From: Arthrobacter sp. B6
Lineage (GTDB): Bacteria; Actinomycetota; Actinomycetes; Actinomycetales; Micrococcaceae
Direction of reading: 5' to 3'
NCBI RefSeq assembly: GCF_001663775.1
Contig: NZ_KV467168.1
Location: forward strand, 2,020,870 to 2,084,869
Length of the DNA stretch: 64,000 nt
Shown piece by piece: positions 8,514 to 16,896 of this stretch. Made by a program: the position numbers and the translations under genes. The notes below the pieces were generated by a model. The model saw only the letters and a program-made list of their open reading frames with translations. It had not been told where the DNA came from and made no database searches. Within the stretch, counting starts at the first letter, position 1. Every line of letters begins with the position of its first letter.

Positions 8514-8726
8514 TTGTCCAACCACACGTACAGCATTTCTGAAATTGTCGGCACGTCAACCCAAGGCGTGGACGACGCCGTCCGGAATGGCATCGCCAAG
8601 GCGTCCCAGACCCTCCGCAACCTTGACTGGTTCGAGGTGAAGGAAATCCGCGGTCACCTGGAAGAGGGCAAAATCGCCGACTGGCAGGTCACCATCAAGC
8701 TGGGTTTCCGCCTGGAAGAACACTGA
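8514..8726 (+). CDS. Dodecin family flavin-binding protein
   Basis: 70 residues, the full size of dodecins, small proteins that assemble into dodecamers storing riboflavin or FMN. The pattern TYSISEIVGTSTQGVDDAVRNGIAKAS, then LDWFEVKEIRGHLEEGKIADWQVTIKLGFRLE, matches the family: a beta strand, an amphipathic helix, then two strands with the conserved W that stacks on flavin. The start is TTG at 8514 with GAGGAG about 7 nt upstream; no ATG fits. A strong terminator hairpin follows. It is a single-gene unit. Confidence 0.88.
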   Translation: MSNHTYSISEIVGTSTQGVDDAVRNGIAKASQTLRNLDWFEVKEIRGHLEEGKIADWQVTIKLGFRLEEH

Positions 8727-8758
8727 TCCTCAAAAACACTGACCGTCCATGATCCAGG

Positions 8759-8802
8759 CAGTGATGGCCGCGCCACCGGGCGCGGCTATCACTGTTTAAT
8801 TT
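8759..8802. terminator. Bidirectional terminator between dodecin and a convergent small gene
   Basis: CAGTGATGGCCGCGCC (8759-8774) pairs with GGCGCGGCTATCACTG (8779-8794) with one mismatch and an ACCG loop, followed by TTTAATTT. The convergent minus-strand gene ends at 8802, so one hairpin could serve both. Confidence 0.75.
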
Positions 8803-9020
8803 CAGTTCGACGAGACAACGCCTGTGGTGCGCCGGCGCCATATGGTGGGCACGCCGTCGAACGCGGGAAACACCTGGCCCTCGAAAAACGAAAGGACCGT
8901 GTGGGGGTCAGCCTCGGGGCTCCAGAGTCCGGAAGCAGGGCAGTGTGAGCCGGTGCTGGCGGCCCGGCTGTTGCTGAGGGCGGTGACCTGGCGTTCCTTG
9001 AGCAGTGCGATGCGTTTCAT
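8802..9020 (-). CDS. Small uncharacterised protein (72 aa)
   Basis: An open frame of 72 residues from ATG 9020, with AAGGATGG about 7 nt upstream. I do not recognise a named family. The pattern CPASGLWSPE, then SFFEGQVFPAFDGVPTIWRR, resembles small proteins with a P-x-SG-x-W motif followed by an EG-x-x-FP turn and a final W, a likely small beta fold. It converges with dodecin, sharing its terminator, and lies downstream of the XRE regulator on the same strand. An upstream in-frame ATG at 9032 has no ribosome site. It could be a chance frame. Confidence 0.45.
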   Translation of the reverse strand: MKRIALLKERQVTALSNSRAASTGSHCPASGLWSPEADPHTVLSFFEGQVFPAFDGVPTIWRRRTTGVVSSN

Positions 9021-9159
9021 CGTTGAGACCATCCTTGGTGGAGAAAAAAGCTTGGTTCTCCAGCCTAGGAAGGGTGCAACCCCGGCCCAATGGGCTCCTG
9101 GCCAGAATCCTTGCGGTGGGCTGGCCAAAAGTACAGCAGAGTTGGCAGGGCGCTGCCGG

Positions 9160-10128
9160 TCACTCCCGGTTTTCGGCGACCGCGGGCGGCGCTTCAGCAG
9201 GCGGCTGCTGCGGCCCCGGCTCTGCCACGGCACTGGCACTGGCACCGGCACTGGCACTGGCACTGGCACTGGCACTGGCACTGGCACTGGCACTGGCCTC
9301 CACGCTAAGGCTCAGCAGGGCCAGCGCGTCAGCCGACGGCGAGCCAGGCCGGGCGGAAAACACCCGGAGCATCTGGTCGGGATCGTCCGGGAGGACAAGG
9401 TTTTCAAAGTTCAGTTCCAGGTCTCCGACGGCGGGATGATGCAGCCGGATGCTGCCCGCAGACCGGGTGGCCACGCGGTGCCCTGCCCACCATTGACGAA
9501 AATGCTCGCTGTGCACGGCGAGCTCACCGACCAGCTGGTTGGCCTGGGCATCATTGGGGTGCCGCCCGACATCCACGCGGAGGGCACCGGCCGCTTCTGC
9601 CGCCACAGTCTTCCAGTCGCGGAAGAGCTCCCGGGCACCGGGATCGAGGATCAGCCAGCGGGTGAGGTTCCGTTCGTGGGCCGGAAGGGACGTGAAGTCC
9701 GTGAAAAGGAGGAAGGCCATCCGGTTGCCGGCGAGGACGTCGGTCCGTCTGCCCAACACCATTGCCGGGACGTCCCCCACAGCCTCCAGGAGCTGGCGGA
9801 GGGCCGGACGCACCGCCTGCGCCGGACCGGGGGAACGCGTGCTGGCCGCGCAGTTTTCCAGGAGGTCCATCATGTGCGCATGTTCGCCCGCGTCGAGGCG
9901 GAGGGCCCGGGACACGGAATCAAGCACGGTCCGCGAGGGGTGGATGTTCCTCCCCTGCTCCAGGCGGATGTAGTAGTCCGTGCTGACGCCTGCGAGCCGT
10001 GCCACTTCCTCGCGCCGGAGGCCAGGCACGCGGCGCGCGCCGGAAGAACTTTCCGCACCGGCATCTTCCGGACTCAGCCGGGACCGCATGGCCTTCAGGA
10101 ATTTTCCAAACTCGGCGCTCTGACCCAT
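9160..10128 (-). CDS. XRE-family transcriptional regulator with MmyB-like ligand-binding domain
   Basis: 322 residues. An N-terminal helix-turn-helix (about residues 35-65, VPGLRREEVARLAGVSTDYYIRLEQGR) is followed by a PAS-like MmyB/MLTR ligand-binding domain with AMVLGRRTDVLAGNRMAFLLF, RWLILDP and LHHPAVGDLELNFE. This class of actinobacterial repressors usually controls a neighbouring oxidoreductase and binds a fatty-acid-like ligand. Here the divergent gene at 10345 is an aldo/keto reductase. The start at 10128 (MGQSAEFGKF) is the usual family N-terminus. The C-terminus is odd: an alternating Ser-Ala tail coded by a hexanucleotide repeat, then a Pro/Ala-rich end. Confidence 0.88.
   Translation of the reverse strand: MGQSAEFGKFLKAMRSRLSPEDAGAESSSGARRVPGLRREEVARLAGVSTDYYIRLEQGRNIHPSRTVLDSVSRALRLDAGEHAHMMDLLENCAASTRSPGPAQAVRPALRQLLEAVGDVPAMVLGRRTDVLAGNRMAFLLFTDFTSLPAHERNLTRWLILDPGARELFRDWKTVAAEAAGALRVDVGRHPNDAQANQLVGELAVHSEHFRQWWAGHRVATRSAGSIRLHHPAVGDLELNFENLVLPDDPDQMLRVFSARPGSPSADALALLSLSVEASASASASASASASASAGASASAVAEPGPQQPPAEAPPAVAENRE
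9229..9294. repeat. Hexanucleotide microsatellite, 11 x GGCACT
   Basis: Eleven tandem hexamers, ten GGCACT and one GGCACC (9241-9246). On the minus strand they encode alternating Ser-Ala in the C-terminal tail of the XRE regulator. The 6-nt unit keeps the frame when the copy number changes. Confidence 0.95.
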
Positions 10129-10344
10129 GCACCCTATTCTGCACGGCAAATGGCGGCTCCTTCTACAACGAAGGTAGGACTGCCAGTCCTAGGAAAAACA
10201 GGGACAGGGCCAGGGGCTGACTATCGGGGCGAAAATGCATAGGCTCAGTAGTGAGCCAGCGGAAACCGCTTTCTCATAGAGTCATTTGTCGAGCAGCCGG
10301 CACACATCCAGCACCACGCACCACGCACCAGCTAAGGAGCACCC

Positions 10345-11166
10345 ATGTCAGAGCTGACCCTAAACAACGGCGTCACCATCCCCCAGTTCGGCCTCGGCGT
10401 TTTCCAGGTTCCCCCGGAGGACACACAGCGGATCGTCGAGGATGCCCTGGAAGCGGGCTACCGCCACATCGACACGGCAGCCGGCTACCGCAACGAGGCC
10501 GGCGTTGGTGCGGCCATTGCGGCCACGGGCATTCCCCGCGAGGAAATCTTCGTCACCACCAAACTCCGCAACGGTGAGCAGGGCCGCGCCCAGGAAGCGT
10601 TCCAGAACAGCCGCAAGGCACTGGGCCTGGATTACGTGGACCTGTACCTCATTCACTGGCCCGTACCGTCGCAGGGGCTCTACGTCCAGGCATGGAAGGA
10701 GATGGAGCGGCTGTACGAGAACAAGCAGATCCGCGCCATCGGCGTCTCAAACTTCCTCGCCGACCATCTGGACACCCTGCTGGAGTCTTCCGAAATCGTC
10801 CCCGCCGTCAACCAGATAGAGCTGCACCCCAGCTACCAGCAGGCCGAACTGGCCGCCAAGTGCCGCTCGCTGGGCATTGCCGTGGAGGCCTACAGCCCGC
10901 TGGGGCAGGGCGGCGACCTCAACGGGAACGCCGTGACCGCCGTCGCCCGGGCGCACAACGCCACCACCGCCCAGGTGGTGCTGGCGTGGCACCTCGCCGA
11001 GGGCACCATCGTGATTCCCAAGTCCGTGGACCCCTCACGGATTCGCGAGAACTTTGCGGCCACGTCCCTCACGCTCACCGAGGACGAGCTTGCGTCCATC
11101 ACGGCCCTGGAGTCCGGTGCGCGCATCGGTTCCGATCCCGCCGTCGCATCCTTTTCCCAGCTCTAG
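10345..11166 (+). CDS. Aldo/keto reductase (AKR5-like, diketogluconate reductase type)
   Basis: 273 residues with the full AKR (beta/alpha)8 signature: GYRHIDTAAGYRNEAGVG (catalytic Asp and Tyr), FVTTKL (Lys), YVDLYLIHWP (His) and the C-terminal cofactor segment VIPKSVDPSRIREN. Such enzymes reduce aldehydes, ketones or keto sugars with NADPH. The ATG follows an AAGGAG spaced 6 nt. It is the first of three co-directional genes, 29 nt before a second AKR. It is divergent from the XRE regulator, which may control it. Confidence 0.92.
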   Translation: MSELTLNNGVTIPQFGLGVFQVPPEDTQRIVEDALEAGYRHIDTAAGYRNEAGVGAAIAATGIPREEIFVTTKLRNGEQGRAQEAFQNSRKALGLDYVDLYLIHWPVPSQGLYVQAWKEMERLYENKQIRAIGVSNFLADHLDTLLESSEIVPAVNQIELHPSYQQAELAAKCRSLGIAVEAYSPLGQGGDLNGNAVTAVARAHNATTAQVVLAWHLAEGTIVIPKSVDPSRIRENFAATSLTLTEDELASITALESGARIGSDPAVASFSQL

Positions 11167-11195
11167 AAAGCCACCCCCAAGCCAAAGGACCCAAC

Positions 11196-12167
11196 ATGCA
11201 GTACACCCACCTCGGCCGCTCCGGCCTCAAGGTCTCCCGCCTCTGCCTGGGCACGATGAACTTCGGCCCCCAGACCGAAGAATCCGACGCGCACTCCATC
11301 ATGGACTCCGCATTGGACTCCGGCATCAACTTCTTTGACACCGCCAACGTGTACGGCGGCACCGGGCACCGCGGCTGGACTGAGGAGATCATCGGCCGCT
11401 GGTTCGCGCAGGGCGGCGAGCGCCGCGAACGGACCGTCCTGGCCACCAAGCTCTACGGCACCATGACGGACCGCCCCAACGAGTCCAGGCTCTCGGCCTT
11501 GAATATCCGCCGGGCCCTGGACGCCAGCCTGAAGCGCCTGCAGACGGACTATATCGACATCTACCAGTTCCACCACATTGACAGGGACACCCCGTGGGAC
11601 GAGATCTGGCAGGCCATCGAGGTTGCCGTCCAGCAGGGCAAAATCCTGTACTCCGGCAGCAGCAACTTCGCCGGCTGGCACATTGCCCAGGCACAGGAGG
11701 CCGCCCGGCGCAGGAACTACACAGGCCTGGTCAGCGAGCAGTCCATCTACAACCTCTTCCGCCGCGAGGTGGAGCTTGAAGTCATACCGTCCGCCCAGCA
11801 ATACGGCGTGGGCCTCATCCCGTGGTCACCGCTGCAGGGCGGGCTTCTCGGTGGAGTGTTGAAGAAGCAGGAACAAGGCGTCCGCCGCACCGAGGGCCGG
11901 GCCCTGGAAACGCTGAAGAAGCACCAGGACCAGATCCAGCAGTACGAGGATTTCGCGGATGAACTGGGCCACGCGCCCGGTGATATCGCCCTGGCGTGGC
12001 TGCTTCACCAGCCCGCCGTCACGGCACCGATCGTGGGCCCTCGCACGCAGGACCAGCTCGACGCCGCCATCCGGGCTTTGGATGTCACGCTCGGCGCCGA
12101 CGCCCTCAAGCGCCTCGACGACATCTTCCCCGGGCACCGGCCCGCGCCGGAAGATTACGCGTGGTGA
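11196..12167 (+). CDS. Aldo/keto reductase (larger, YghZ/potassium-channel-beta-like class)
   Basis: 323 residues. MQYTHLGRSGLKVSRLCLGTMNFG, INFFDTANVYGG, VLATKL and DIYQFHHIDRDTPWDE give the AKR catalytic set (Asp, Tyr, Lys, His). EEIIGRWFA and GSSNFAGWHIAQAQ point to the longer AKR class rather than the AKR5 type upstream. It starts at ATG 11196; the longer frame from 10692 lies inside the previous gene. It sits between an AKR5 gene and an epimerase gene, overlapping the latter by 4 nt. Substrate unknown; sugar or aldehyde reduction is the family expectation. Confidence 0.9.
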   Translation: MQYTHLGRSGLKVSRLCLGTMNFGPQTEESDAHSIMDSALDSGINFFDTANVYGGTGHRGWTEEIIGRWFAQGGERRERTVLATKLYGTMTDRPNESRLSALNIRRALDASLKRLQTDYIDIYQFHHIDRDTPWDEIWQAIEVAVQQGKILYSGSSNFAGWHIAQAQEAARRRNYTGLVSEQSIYNLFRREVELEVIPSAQQYGVGLIPWSPLQGGLLGGVLKKQEQGVRRTEGRALETLKKHQDQIQQYEDFADELGHAPGDIALAWLLHQPAVTAPIVGPRTQDQLDAAIRALDVTLGADALKRLDDIFPGHRPAPEDYAW

Positions 12168-13192
12168 ACCCGCTCGGCCTGGAAGCCGACACGGTGGCGC
12201 CAAGAAGCATCCTCTTCATCGGCGGCACCGGCGTCATCAGCGCGGCGGCGGCAGAGCGCGCCGTCGCGCTGGGGCACCGGCTGACCGTCCTGAACCGCGG
12301 CCAGCAGACCGGCCGTCCCGTGCCGGACGGCGCGGAGGTCCTGCACGCGGACGTGCGTGACGCATCCGCGGTGCGGGACGTGCTGTCCGGGCGGGAGTTC
12401 GACGCCGTTGCGGACTTTATTGCCTTCACTCCTGAGCAGGCGCGGGCAAGCATCGACCTGTTCCGCGGGCGGACCGGACAATACGTGTTCATCAGCTCAG
12501 CCTCCGCCTACCAGAAGCCGCCCACCCGGCTGCCCATCCTGGAATCCACTCCCCTGAAAAATCCGTTCTGGGAGTATTCACGGAACAAGATCGCTTGCGA
12601 GGAAGTGTTGTTCGAAGCCTACCGCTCGGAGGACTTCCCGCTCACTGTCGTGCGCCCGTCCCACACCTACGACCGCACCAAGATCGCCATGGTGGGAGGC
12701 TGGACCGACGTGCACCGGATGCGTGCCGGACTGCCGGTACTCGTGCACGGTGACGGAACCTCGCTATGGACGCTCACGCACAGCCGGGACTTCGCCAAGG
12801 CTTTTGTGGGGCTGCTGGGCCGGCCGCAGGCTGTGGGCGAGAGCTACACCATTACCTCTGACGAGTATCTGCCGTGGAACCAGATCTATCGGCTGTTCGC
12901 CCGGGCAGCCGGCGTCGCCGAGCCGGAACTGGTCCACGTGGCCTCGGAAACCATCGCCGCTCACAGTGCCGAACTGGGAGCCAACCTGCTGGGCGACCGG
13001 TCCCATTCCGTGGTCTTCGACAACACCAAGATCAAGTCCCTTGTACCTGGCTACACGGCAACCATTCCATTTGCGGACGGAGCCAGGGAGATCGTGGACT
13101 GGTATGACATCCATCCTGAACTTCAGGCCGTGGACCAGCAGTTCATGGACCTGAGCGACCGGCTGATTGGCTGGGCCCGCCGCCCAGGGTGA
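12164..13192 (+). CDS. NAD-dependent epimerase/dehydratase (extended SDR-like)
   Basis: 342 residues. SILFIGGTGVISAAAAERAV is a Rossmann-fold dinucleotide motif, and VFISSASAYQKPP with YSRNKIACEE gives the Ser-Tyr-Lys region of extended SDRs. FDAVADFIAFTPEQ and LTVVRPSHTYDR resemble nucleotide-sugar epimerases. The start is GTG 12164, whose GTGA overlaps the stop of the preceding AKR, so the three reductase genes look translationally coupled. A role in interconverting keto sugars from pectin breakdown is possible but not shown. Confidence 0.85.
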   Translation: MNPLGLEADTVAPRSILFIGGTGVISAAAAERAVALGHRLTVLNRGQQTGRPVPDGAEVLHADVRDASAVRDVLSGREFDAVADFIAFTPEQARASIDLFRGRTGQYVFISSASAYQKPPTRLPILESTPLKNPFWEYSRNKIACEEVLFEAYRSEDFPLTVVRPSHTYDRTKIAMVGGWTDVHRMRAGLPVLVHGDGTSLWTLTHSRDFAKAFVGLLGRPQAVGESYTITSDEYLPWNQIYRLFARAAGVAEPELVHVASETIAAHSAELGANLLGDRSHSVVFDNTKIKSLVPGYTATIPFADGAREIVDWYDIHPELQAVDQQFMDLSDRLIGWARRPG

Positions 13193-13225
13193 GCGACGCG
13201 TCCTTAGGACCAGCTGCGGACCAAC

Positions 13226-13242
13226 TTCTACAACGTTCTAAA
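13226..13242. promoter_or_regulatory. LacI-type operator upstream of PL11 lyase
   Basis: TTCTACAACGTTCTAAA shares the 12-base core TTCTACAACGTT with the near-perfect palindrome upstream of the GH51 gene (56995-57014). It lies about 110 nt before the PL11 start. The likely binder is a LacI-family protein, possibly the one at 53613. Confidence 0.5.
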
Positions 13243-13302
13243 TACTCCGGATCTTCGTCGGGCGCAAGGCTTGTATTGTGTCCCAAACCACCACTAAGTT
13301 AC

Positions 13303-13320
13303 TGGGGAAGCGTTTTCCCA
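13303..13320. promoter_or_regulatory. Second LacI-type operator upstream of PL11 lyase
   Basis: TGGGGAAGCGTTTTCCCA is an imperfect palindrome with a central CG, 25 nt before the PL11 ATG. It differs from the site at 13226, so two sugar signals may meet at this promoter. Confidence 0.45.
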
Positions 13321-13344
13321 TTCCGAAATTGAAAGGATTCATCG

Positions 13345-15900
13345 ATGAATCCGAGCAGGAAATCAGTGCGCCGTTTTTCGGTTGCCACGGCGGCCGGCCT
13401 GGCCCTGACCGTTGGCTGCATCGCCACCCCGGCAGCCGCCGTCGAACCTTCTCCAAAGCCAGCCACCGCGGGCGTCCAGCTGGACTATCTGGACCGCGGG
13501 CTGGTGGCCGCCGGAACGCCTGGAGGCGTGTTCCTGAGCTGGCGCCTCCTGGGGCACGAGGCAACCGGGTCCACGGCGACTGGCCTCACTGGCACCGACT
13601 TCGCGGTGTACCGCGACGGACAGAAGCTGGCAACGGTCACGGACAGCACCAACTACCTCGACGCGAGCGGAAAGGCGACGTCGGAATATGACGTGCGCGC
13701 CGTCGTCGGCGGCGTGGAACTGGACCGGAGCGCCACCGCCACCTCGTGGAGCGGCAACTTCAAGGACATCCCGCTCAAGAAGCCGGCCGACGGCGTGACG
13801 CCCAAAGGTGAGGCCTACACCTACTCGGCAAATGACGCCAGTGTGGGAGACGTGGACGGCGACGGGCAGTACGAATTCGTGGTCAAGTGGGACCCGTCCA
13901 ACGCCAAGGACGTCTCCCAGGTGGGCTACACCGGCAACACCTATGTGGACACGTACAAGGCTGATGGCACCCTGCTGCACCGCATCGACCTCGGCGTCAA
14001 CATCCGCGCGGGCGCGCACTACACCCAGATGCTGGTCAACGATTTCGACGGCGACGGCCGCGCGGAGATGATGTTCAAGACGGCGCCCGGCACCAAGACG
14101 GTCACGTACAACCCCGACGGTTCGACGGCCCGTGAGTCGTTCATCTCGCTGCCAACGGAGGATGTCGCCGCCGGGTACGCCAACACCGACGACTACCGGA
14201 TGAGCGCCGCCGACTACTACGAACATATGGTGGCTACCTTCCGGGGCTGGCACGACCATCCCGAGGTCAAGGCGGGCAACTGGCCGGCAACGCTGGAAGA
14301 GGCGTTCGGCATCGCCCCGCAGTACCAGTACCCCCTGTCCCGGACGGACGCCGAGGCTGTCACCAACTACTTCATGGACGTCTACGCCCCATCCCGCAGT
14401 GCCCGGAACAACCTGCGCGCCTTCGAAGGGTTCATCCTCTCCGGCCCCGAATACCTGACGGTCTTCGAGGGTGCCACCGGCAAGGAGTTGAAGACCGTCT
14501 CCTATGAGCCAGGCCGGCACGACGACGGCCTGATGTGGGGCGACTACGCCATGTCCCGGATCGAGCCAGGCAACCGGGTGGACAGATTCCTGGCCGGCGT
14601 CGCCTACCTTGACGGCAAGAAGCCCGCCGCCGTGTTTGCCCGCGGCTACTACACCCGGTCAACCCTGGCGAGCTACACCTGGGACGGCACAGACCTGAGC
14701 CCGGTCTGGAACGTGGACTCCGGCTGGACCCCGATGACCAACCCGTTCAACGACGGCCCGCATGGCCGCGATGGCACGGATCCCGTGTTCGGCAAGCTCA
14801 CCACGCAGGGCTTCCACTCCCTCAGCGCGTCGGACGTCGACGGCGACGGCAAGCAGGAAGTGGTCTACGGTTCCGCAACCATCGACGACGACGGCTCCCT
14901 CCTCTACAGCTCCTTCGACACCATGCCCCCGCAGAGCGCCACCCCCGGCGAGGAGGCACGCCTGGGGCACGGCGACGCCATGCACGTGACGGACATCGAC
15001 CCAGACCGGCCCGGCAAGGAAATCTTCACCGTGCACGAAGGGGGAATCTGGGCGCCCTACGGTTACGCCATGCGGGACGCCGCCACCGGCGAGGTGCTGT
15101 TCGGCGAGTACTCCGGCCGGGACACCGGCCGCGGCATGATCGGCGACGTCGACCCTGATGTGCGGGGCATTGAAAACTGGGCCATCGGCATGCAGTCGGC
15201 CGACGGCGACAAACTATCCACTACGTCCCCCGGCACCAATATGAGCATCAAGTGGGCAGCCGACATGACCACCCAGATTGTGAACGGCTCGGGTAACCAG
15301 ACCCCCACCATCGATGACTGGAAGCGCGGCCGGCTGCTGACCGCCGAGGGAACCCGCACGAATAACGGCACCAAGGGCACCCCCAGCCTGGTGGCCGACG
15401 TGGTGGGTGACTGGCGGGAGGAGATGCTGGTCCGCACGGCCGACAGCTCGGCGTTACGGATGTACGTCAGCACCGAAGTTACGCAGCACAAGCTCTACAC
15501 GCTGATGCACGATCCGCAGTACCGCGCCGAGGTGGCGCGCCAGAACACCTCCTACAACCAGCCGTCCTACACGGACTTCTACTTCGCCTCGGATATGGAC
15601 TTCAGCCACGTTCCACTGCGCGCCGCCTGGCTCCCGGGCAGCGTCAAGGCTCTCCAGCAGACCCTGGAGGACCTGGTTGACTCCGGCGACGTAGCTGGAC
15701 CGGTGACCGGCCAGCTTACGGCCAGTGCGCAGCAGGCCGCCAAGGCTGTCAACGACGGCGATGCCTCCAAGGCGGGTCAGGCCATCCAGCGCTTCGCAGG
15801 CTTCCTGGTTCAACAAAAGAAGAAAGACGAGGTGTCCGACCTGGCGCGAACCATGCTGGATTACCAGGCCAGGAATATTCTTCGGGCATTCGAGGGCTAG
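13345..15900 (+). CDS. Secreted rhamnogalacturonan lyase (PL11) with C-terminal FIMAH-like domain
   Basis: 851 residues. An N-terminal signal with RRFSVA, possibly Tat, ends near AAA (residue 32). The body carries repeated calcium-binding DxDGDG(Q/R/K)xE motifs (VGDVDGDGQYEF, NDFDGDGRAEMMFKTA, SDVDGDGKQEVVYGSA) and HGDAMHVTDIDPDRPG, typical of the eight-bladed PL11 propeller that cleaves the rhamnogalacturonan I backbone by beta-elimination. The last ~85 residues (VKALQQTLEDLVDSGDV to TMLDYQ) look like a FIMAH helical module. RBS AAAGGA is near 13331. LacI-type sites lie upstream. An AKR gene follows after 29 nt. Confidence 0.9.
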   Translation: MNPSRKSVRRFSVATAAGLALTVGCIATPAAAVEPSPKPATAGVQLDYLDRGLVAAGTPGGVFLSWRLLGHEATGSTATGLTGTDFAVYRDGQKLATVTDSTNYLDASGKATSEYDVRAVVGGVELDRSATATSWSGNFKDIPLKKPADGVTPKGEAYTYSANDASVGDVDGDGQYEFVVKWDPSNAKDVSQVGYTGNTYVDTYKADGTLLHRIDLGVNIRAGAHYTQMLVNDFDGDGRAEMMFKTAPGTKTVTYNPDGSTARESFISLPTEDVAAGYANTDDYRMSAADYYEHMVATFRGWHDHPEVKAGNWPATLEEAFGIAPQYQYPLSRTDAEAVTNYFMDVYAPSRSARNNLRAFEGFILSGPEYLTVFEGATGKELKTVSYEPGRHDDGLMWGDYAMSRIEPGNRVDRFLAGVAYLDGKKPAAVFARGYYTRSTLASYTWDGTDLSPVWNVDSGWTPMTNPFNDGPHGRDGTDPVFGKLTTQGFHSLSASDVDGDGKQEVVYGSATIDDDGSLLYSSFDTMPPQSATPGEEARLGHGDAMHVTDIDPDRPGKEIFTVHEGGIWAPYGYAMRDAATGEVLFGEYSGRDTGRGMIGDVDPDVRGIENWAIGMQSADGDKLSTTSPGTNMSIKWAADMTTQIVNGSGNQTPTIDDWKRGRLLTAEGTRTNNGTKGTPSLVADVVGDWREEMLVRTADSSALRMYVSTEVTQHKLYTLMHDPQYRAEVARQNTSYNQPSYTDFYFASDMDFSHVPLRAAWLPGSVKALQQTLEDLVDSGDVAGPVTGQLTASAQQAAKAVNDGDASKAGQAIQRFAGFLVQQKKKDEVSDLARTMLDYQARNILRAFEG

Positions 15901-15929
15901 GAAAGGCGAAAGCACGAGAGACTGTTGCA

Positions 15930-16763
15930 ATGACACTTTCACCGCTCATCAAGCTCAATGACGGTCACAGCATCCCCCAGATGGGACTGGGCACCTGGCC
16001 GCTGGACGACGACCAGGTGGCTGCCGCCGTCGTCACTGCCGTGGAAGCCGGGTACCGGCACATTGATACCGCCGTGAAGTACGGAAACGAGGAAGGCGTG
16101 GGCAACGGCATCCGGGCCAGCGAGGTGGATCGCAGCGAAATCTTCGTCACCACCAAGCTTGACGGCCAGTTCCAAGGTCAGGACCGGGCCGTTGAAGGGC
16201 TGGAGGGCTCGCTGAGGAGGATGAAGCTGGACTACGTTGATCTGCTGCTGATCCACTGGCCACTCCCTGCGCGTGATGAATTCATTTCGACGTGGAAGAC
16301 GTTCGAGCGGCTGCAGGCGGAGGGGAAAGCCCGGTCCATCGGCGTCTCCAACTTCAAACCGGCGCACCTGGAGCGGCTACTGGCCGAGACGGACGTGGTG
16401 CCGGCGGTGAACCAGATACAGCTCAGCCCGGCCATCACCCGTGTGGCTGAACGGGAGTTCAACGCCAGGCACGGCATTGTCACGGAATCGTACAGCCCGC
16501 TGGGTGGTTCCGGGGCCAGCCTGCTGGACGCTCCGGTTCTCGCCCAGCTGGGTGAAAAGTACGACAAAACGCCCGGGCAGCTCGTGTTGCGGTGGCATAT
16601 TCAGAACGGACTTGTGGTCATTCCCAAATCCGGCGATCCGGAACGGATGAGGGAGAATCTGGACGTGTTCGATTTCGCCCTGGATCCGCAGGATCTGGCC
16701 GAAATTGCCATCCTGGACGAGGGTCCGGGCGCGGGCATCGATTCGGACGTGTCGGGACACTGA
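15930..16763 (+). CDS. Aldo/keto reductase (AKR5-like)
   Basis: 277 residues. Catalytic motifs are GYRHIDTAVKYGNEEGVG, FVTTKLDG, DYVDLLLIHWPLP and VIPKSGDPERMREN. It parallels the AKR at 10345 but is clearly divergent, so both are probably separate specificities. GAAAGG lies upstream of the ATG at 15930, 29 nt after the PL11 lyase stop, suggesting cotranscription and a role in processing sugar products. A short hairpin with four Ts follows. Confidence 0.9.
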   Translation: MTLSPLIKLNDGHSIPQMGLGTWPLDDDQVAAAVVTAVEAGYRHIDTAVKYGNEEGVGNGIRASEVDRSEIFVTTKLDGQFQGQDRAVEGLEGSLRRMKLDYVDLLLIHWPLPARDEFISTWKTFERLQAEGKARSIGVSNFKPAHLERLLAETDVVPAVNQIQLSPAITRVAEREFNARHGIVTESYSPLGGSGASLLDAPVLAQLGEKYDKTPGQLVLRWHIQNGLVVIPKSGDPERMRENLDVFDFALDPQDLAEIAILDEGPGAGIDSDVSGH

Positions 16764-16766
16764 TTC

Positions 16767-16786
16767 GGCCCTGAAATGGGCCTTTT
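16767..16786 (+). terminator. Short hairpin terminator after AKR gene
   Basis: GGCCC (16767-16771) pairs with GGGCC (16778-16782) around TGAAAT, followed by TTTT. The stem is short. Confidence 0.5.
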
Positions 16787-16810
16787 CCGAGCGGCGGGGT
16801 TGGCAATTCG

Positions 16811-16830
16811 ATAGTAAGCATGATTACTAT
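16811..16830. promoter_or_regulatory. AT-rich palindrome upstream of GlsB-like gene
   Basis: ATAGTAA (16811-16817) and TTACTAT (16824-16830) form a perfect inverted repeat around GCATGA, 67 nt before the membrane protein start. The size and AT content suit an operator; the regulator is unknown. Confidence 0.4.
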
Positions 16831-16896
16831 TGAGGCAGAAGGATGAAGTGTCTCCGGGATCCGGAGGCCTCCTTTACTTAGGAAGAGGAACGAAAA

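Noticed and set aside
8824..10242. 472-codon plus-strand frame with a Gly-Thr repeat
   Set aside because: It is antisense to the XRE regulator, which has clear HTH and ligand-binding motifs on the minus strand.
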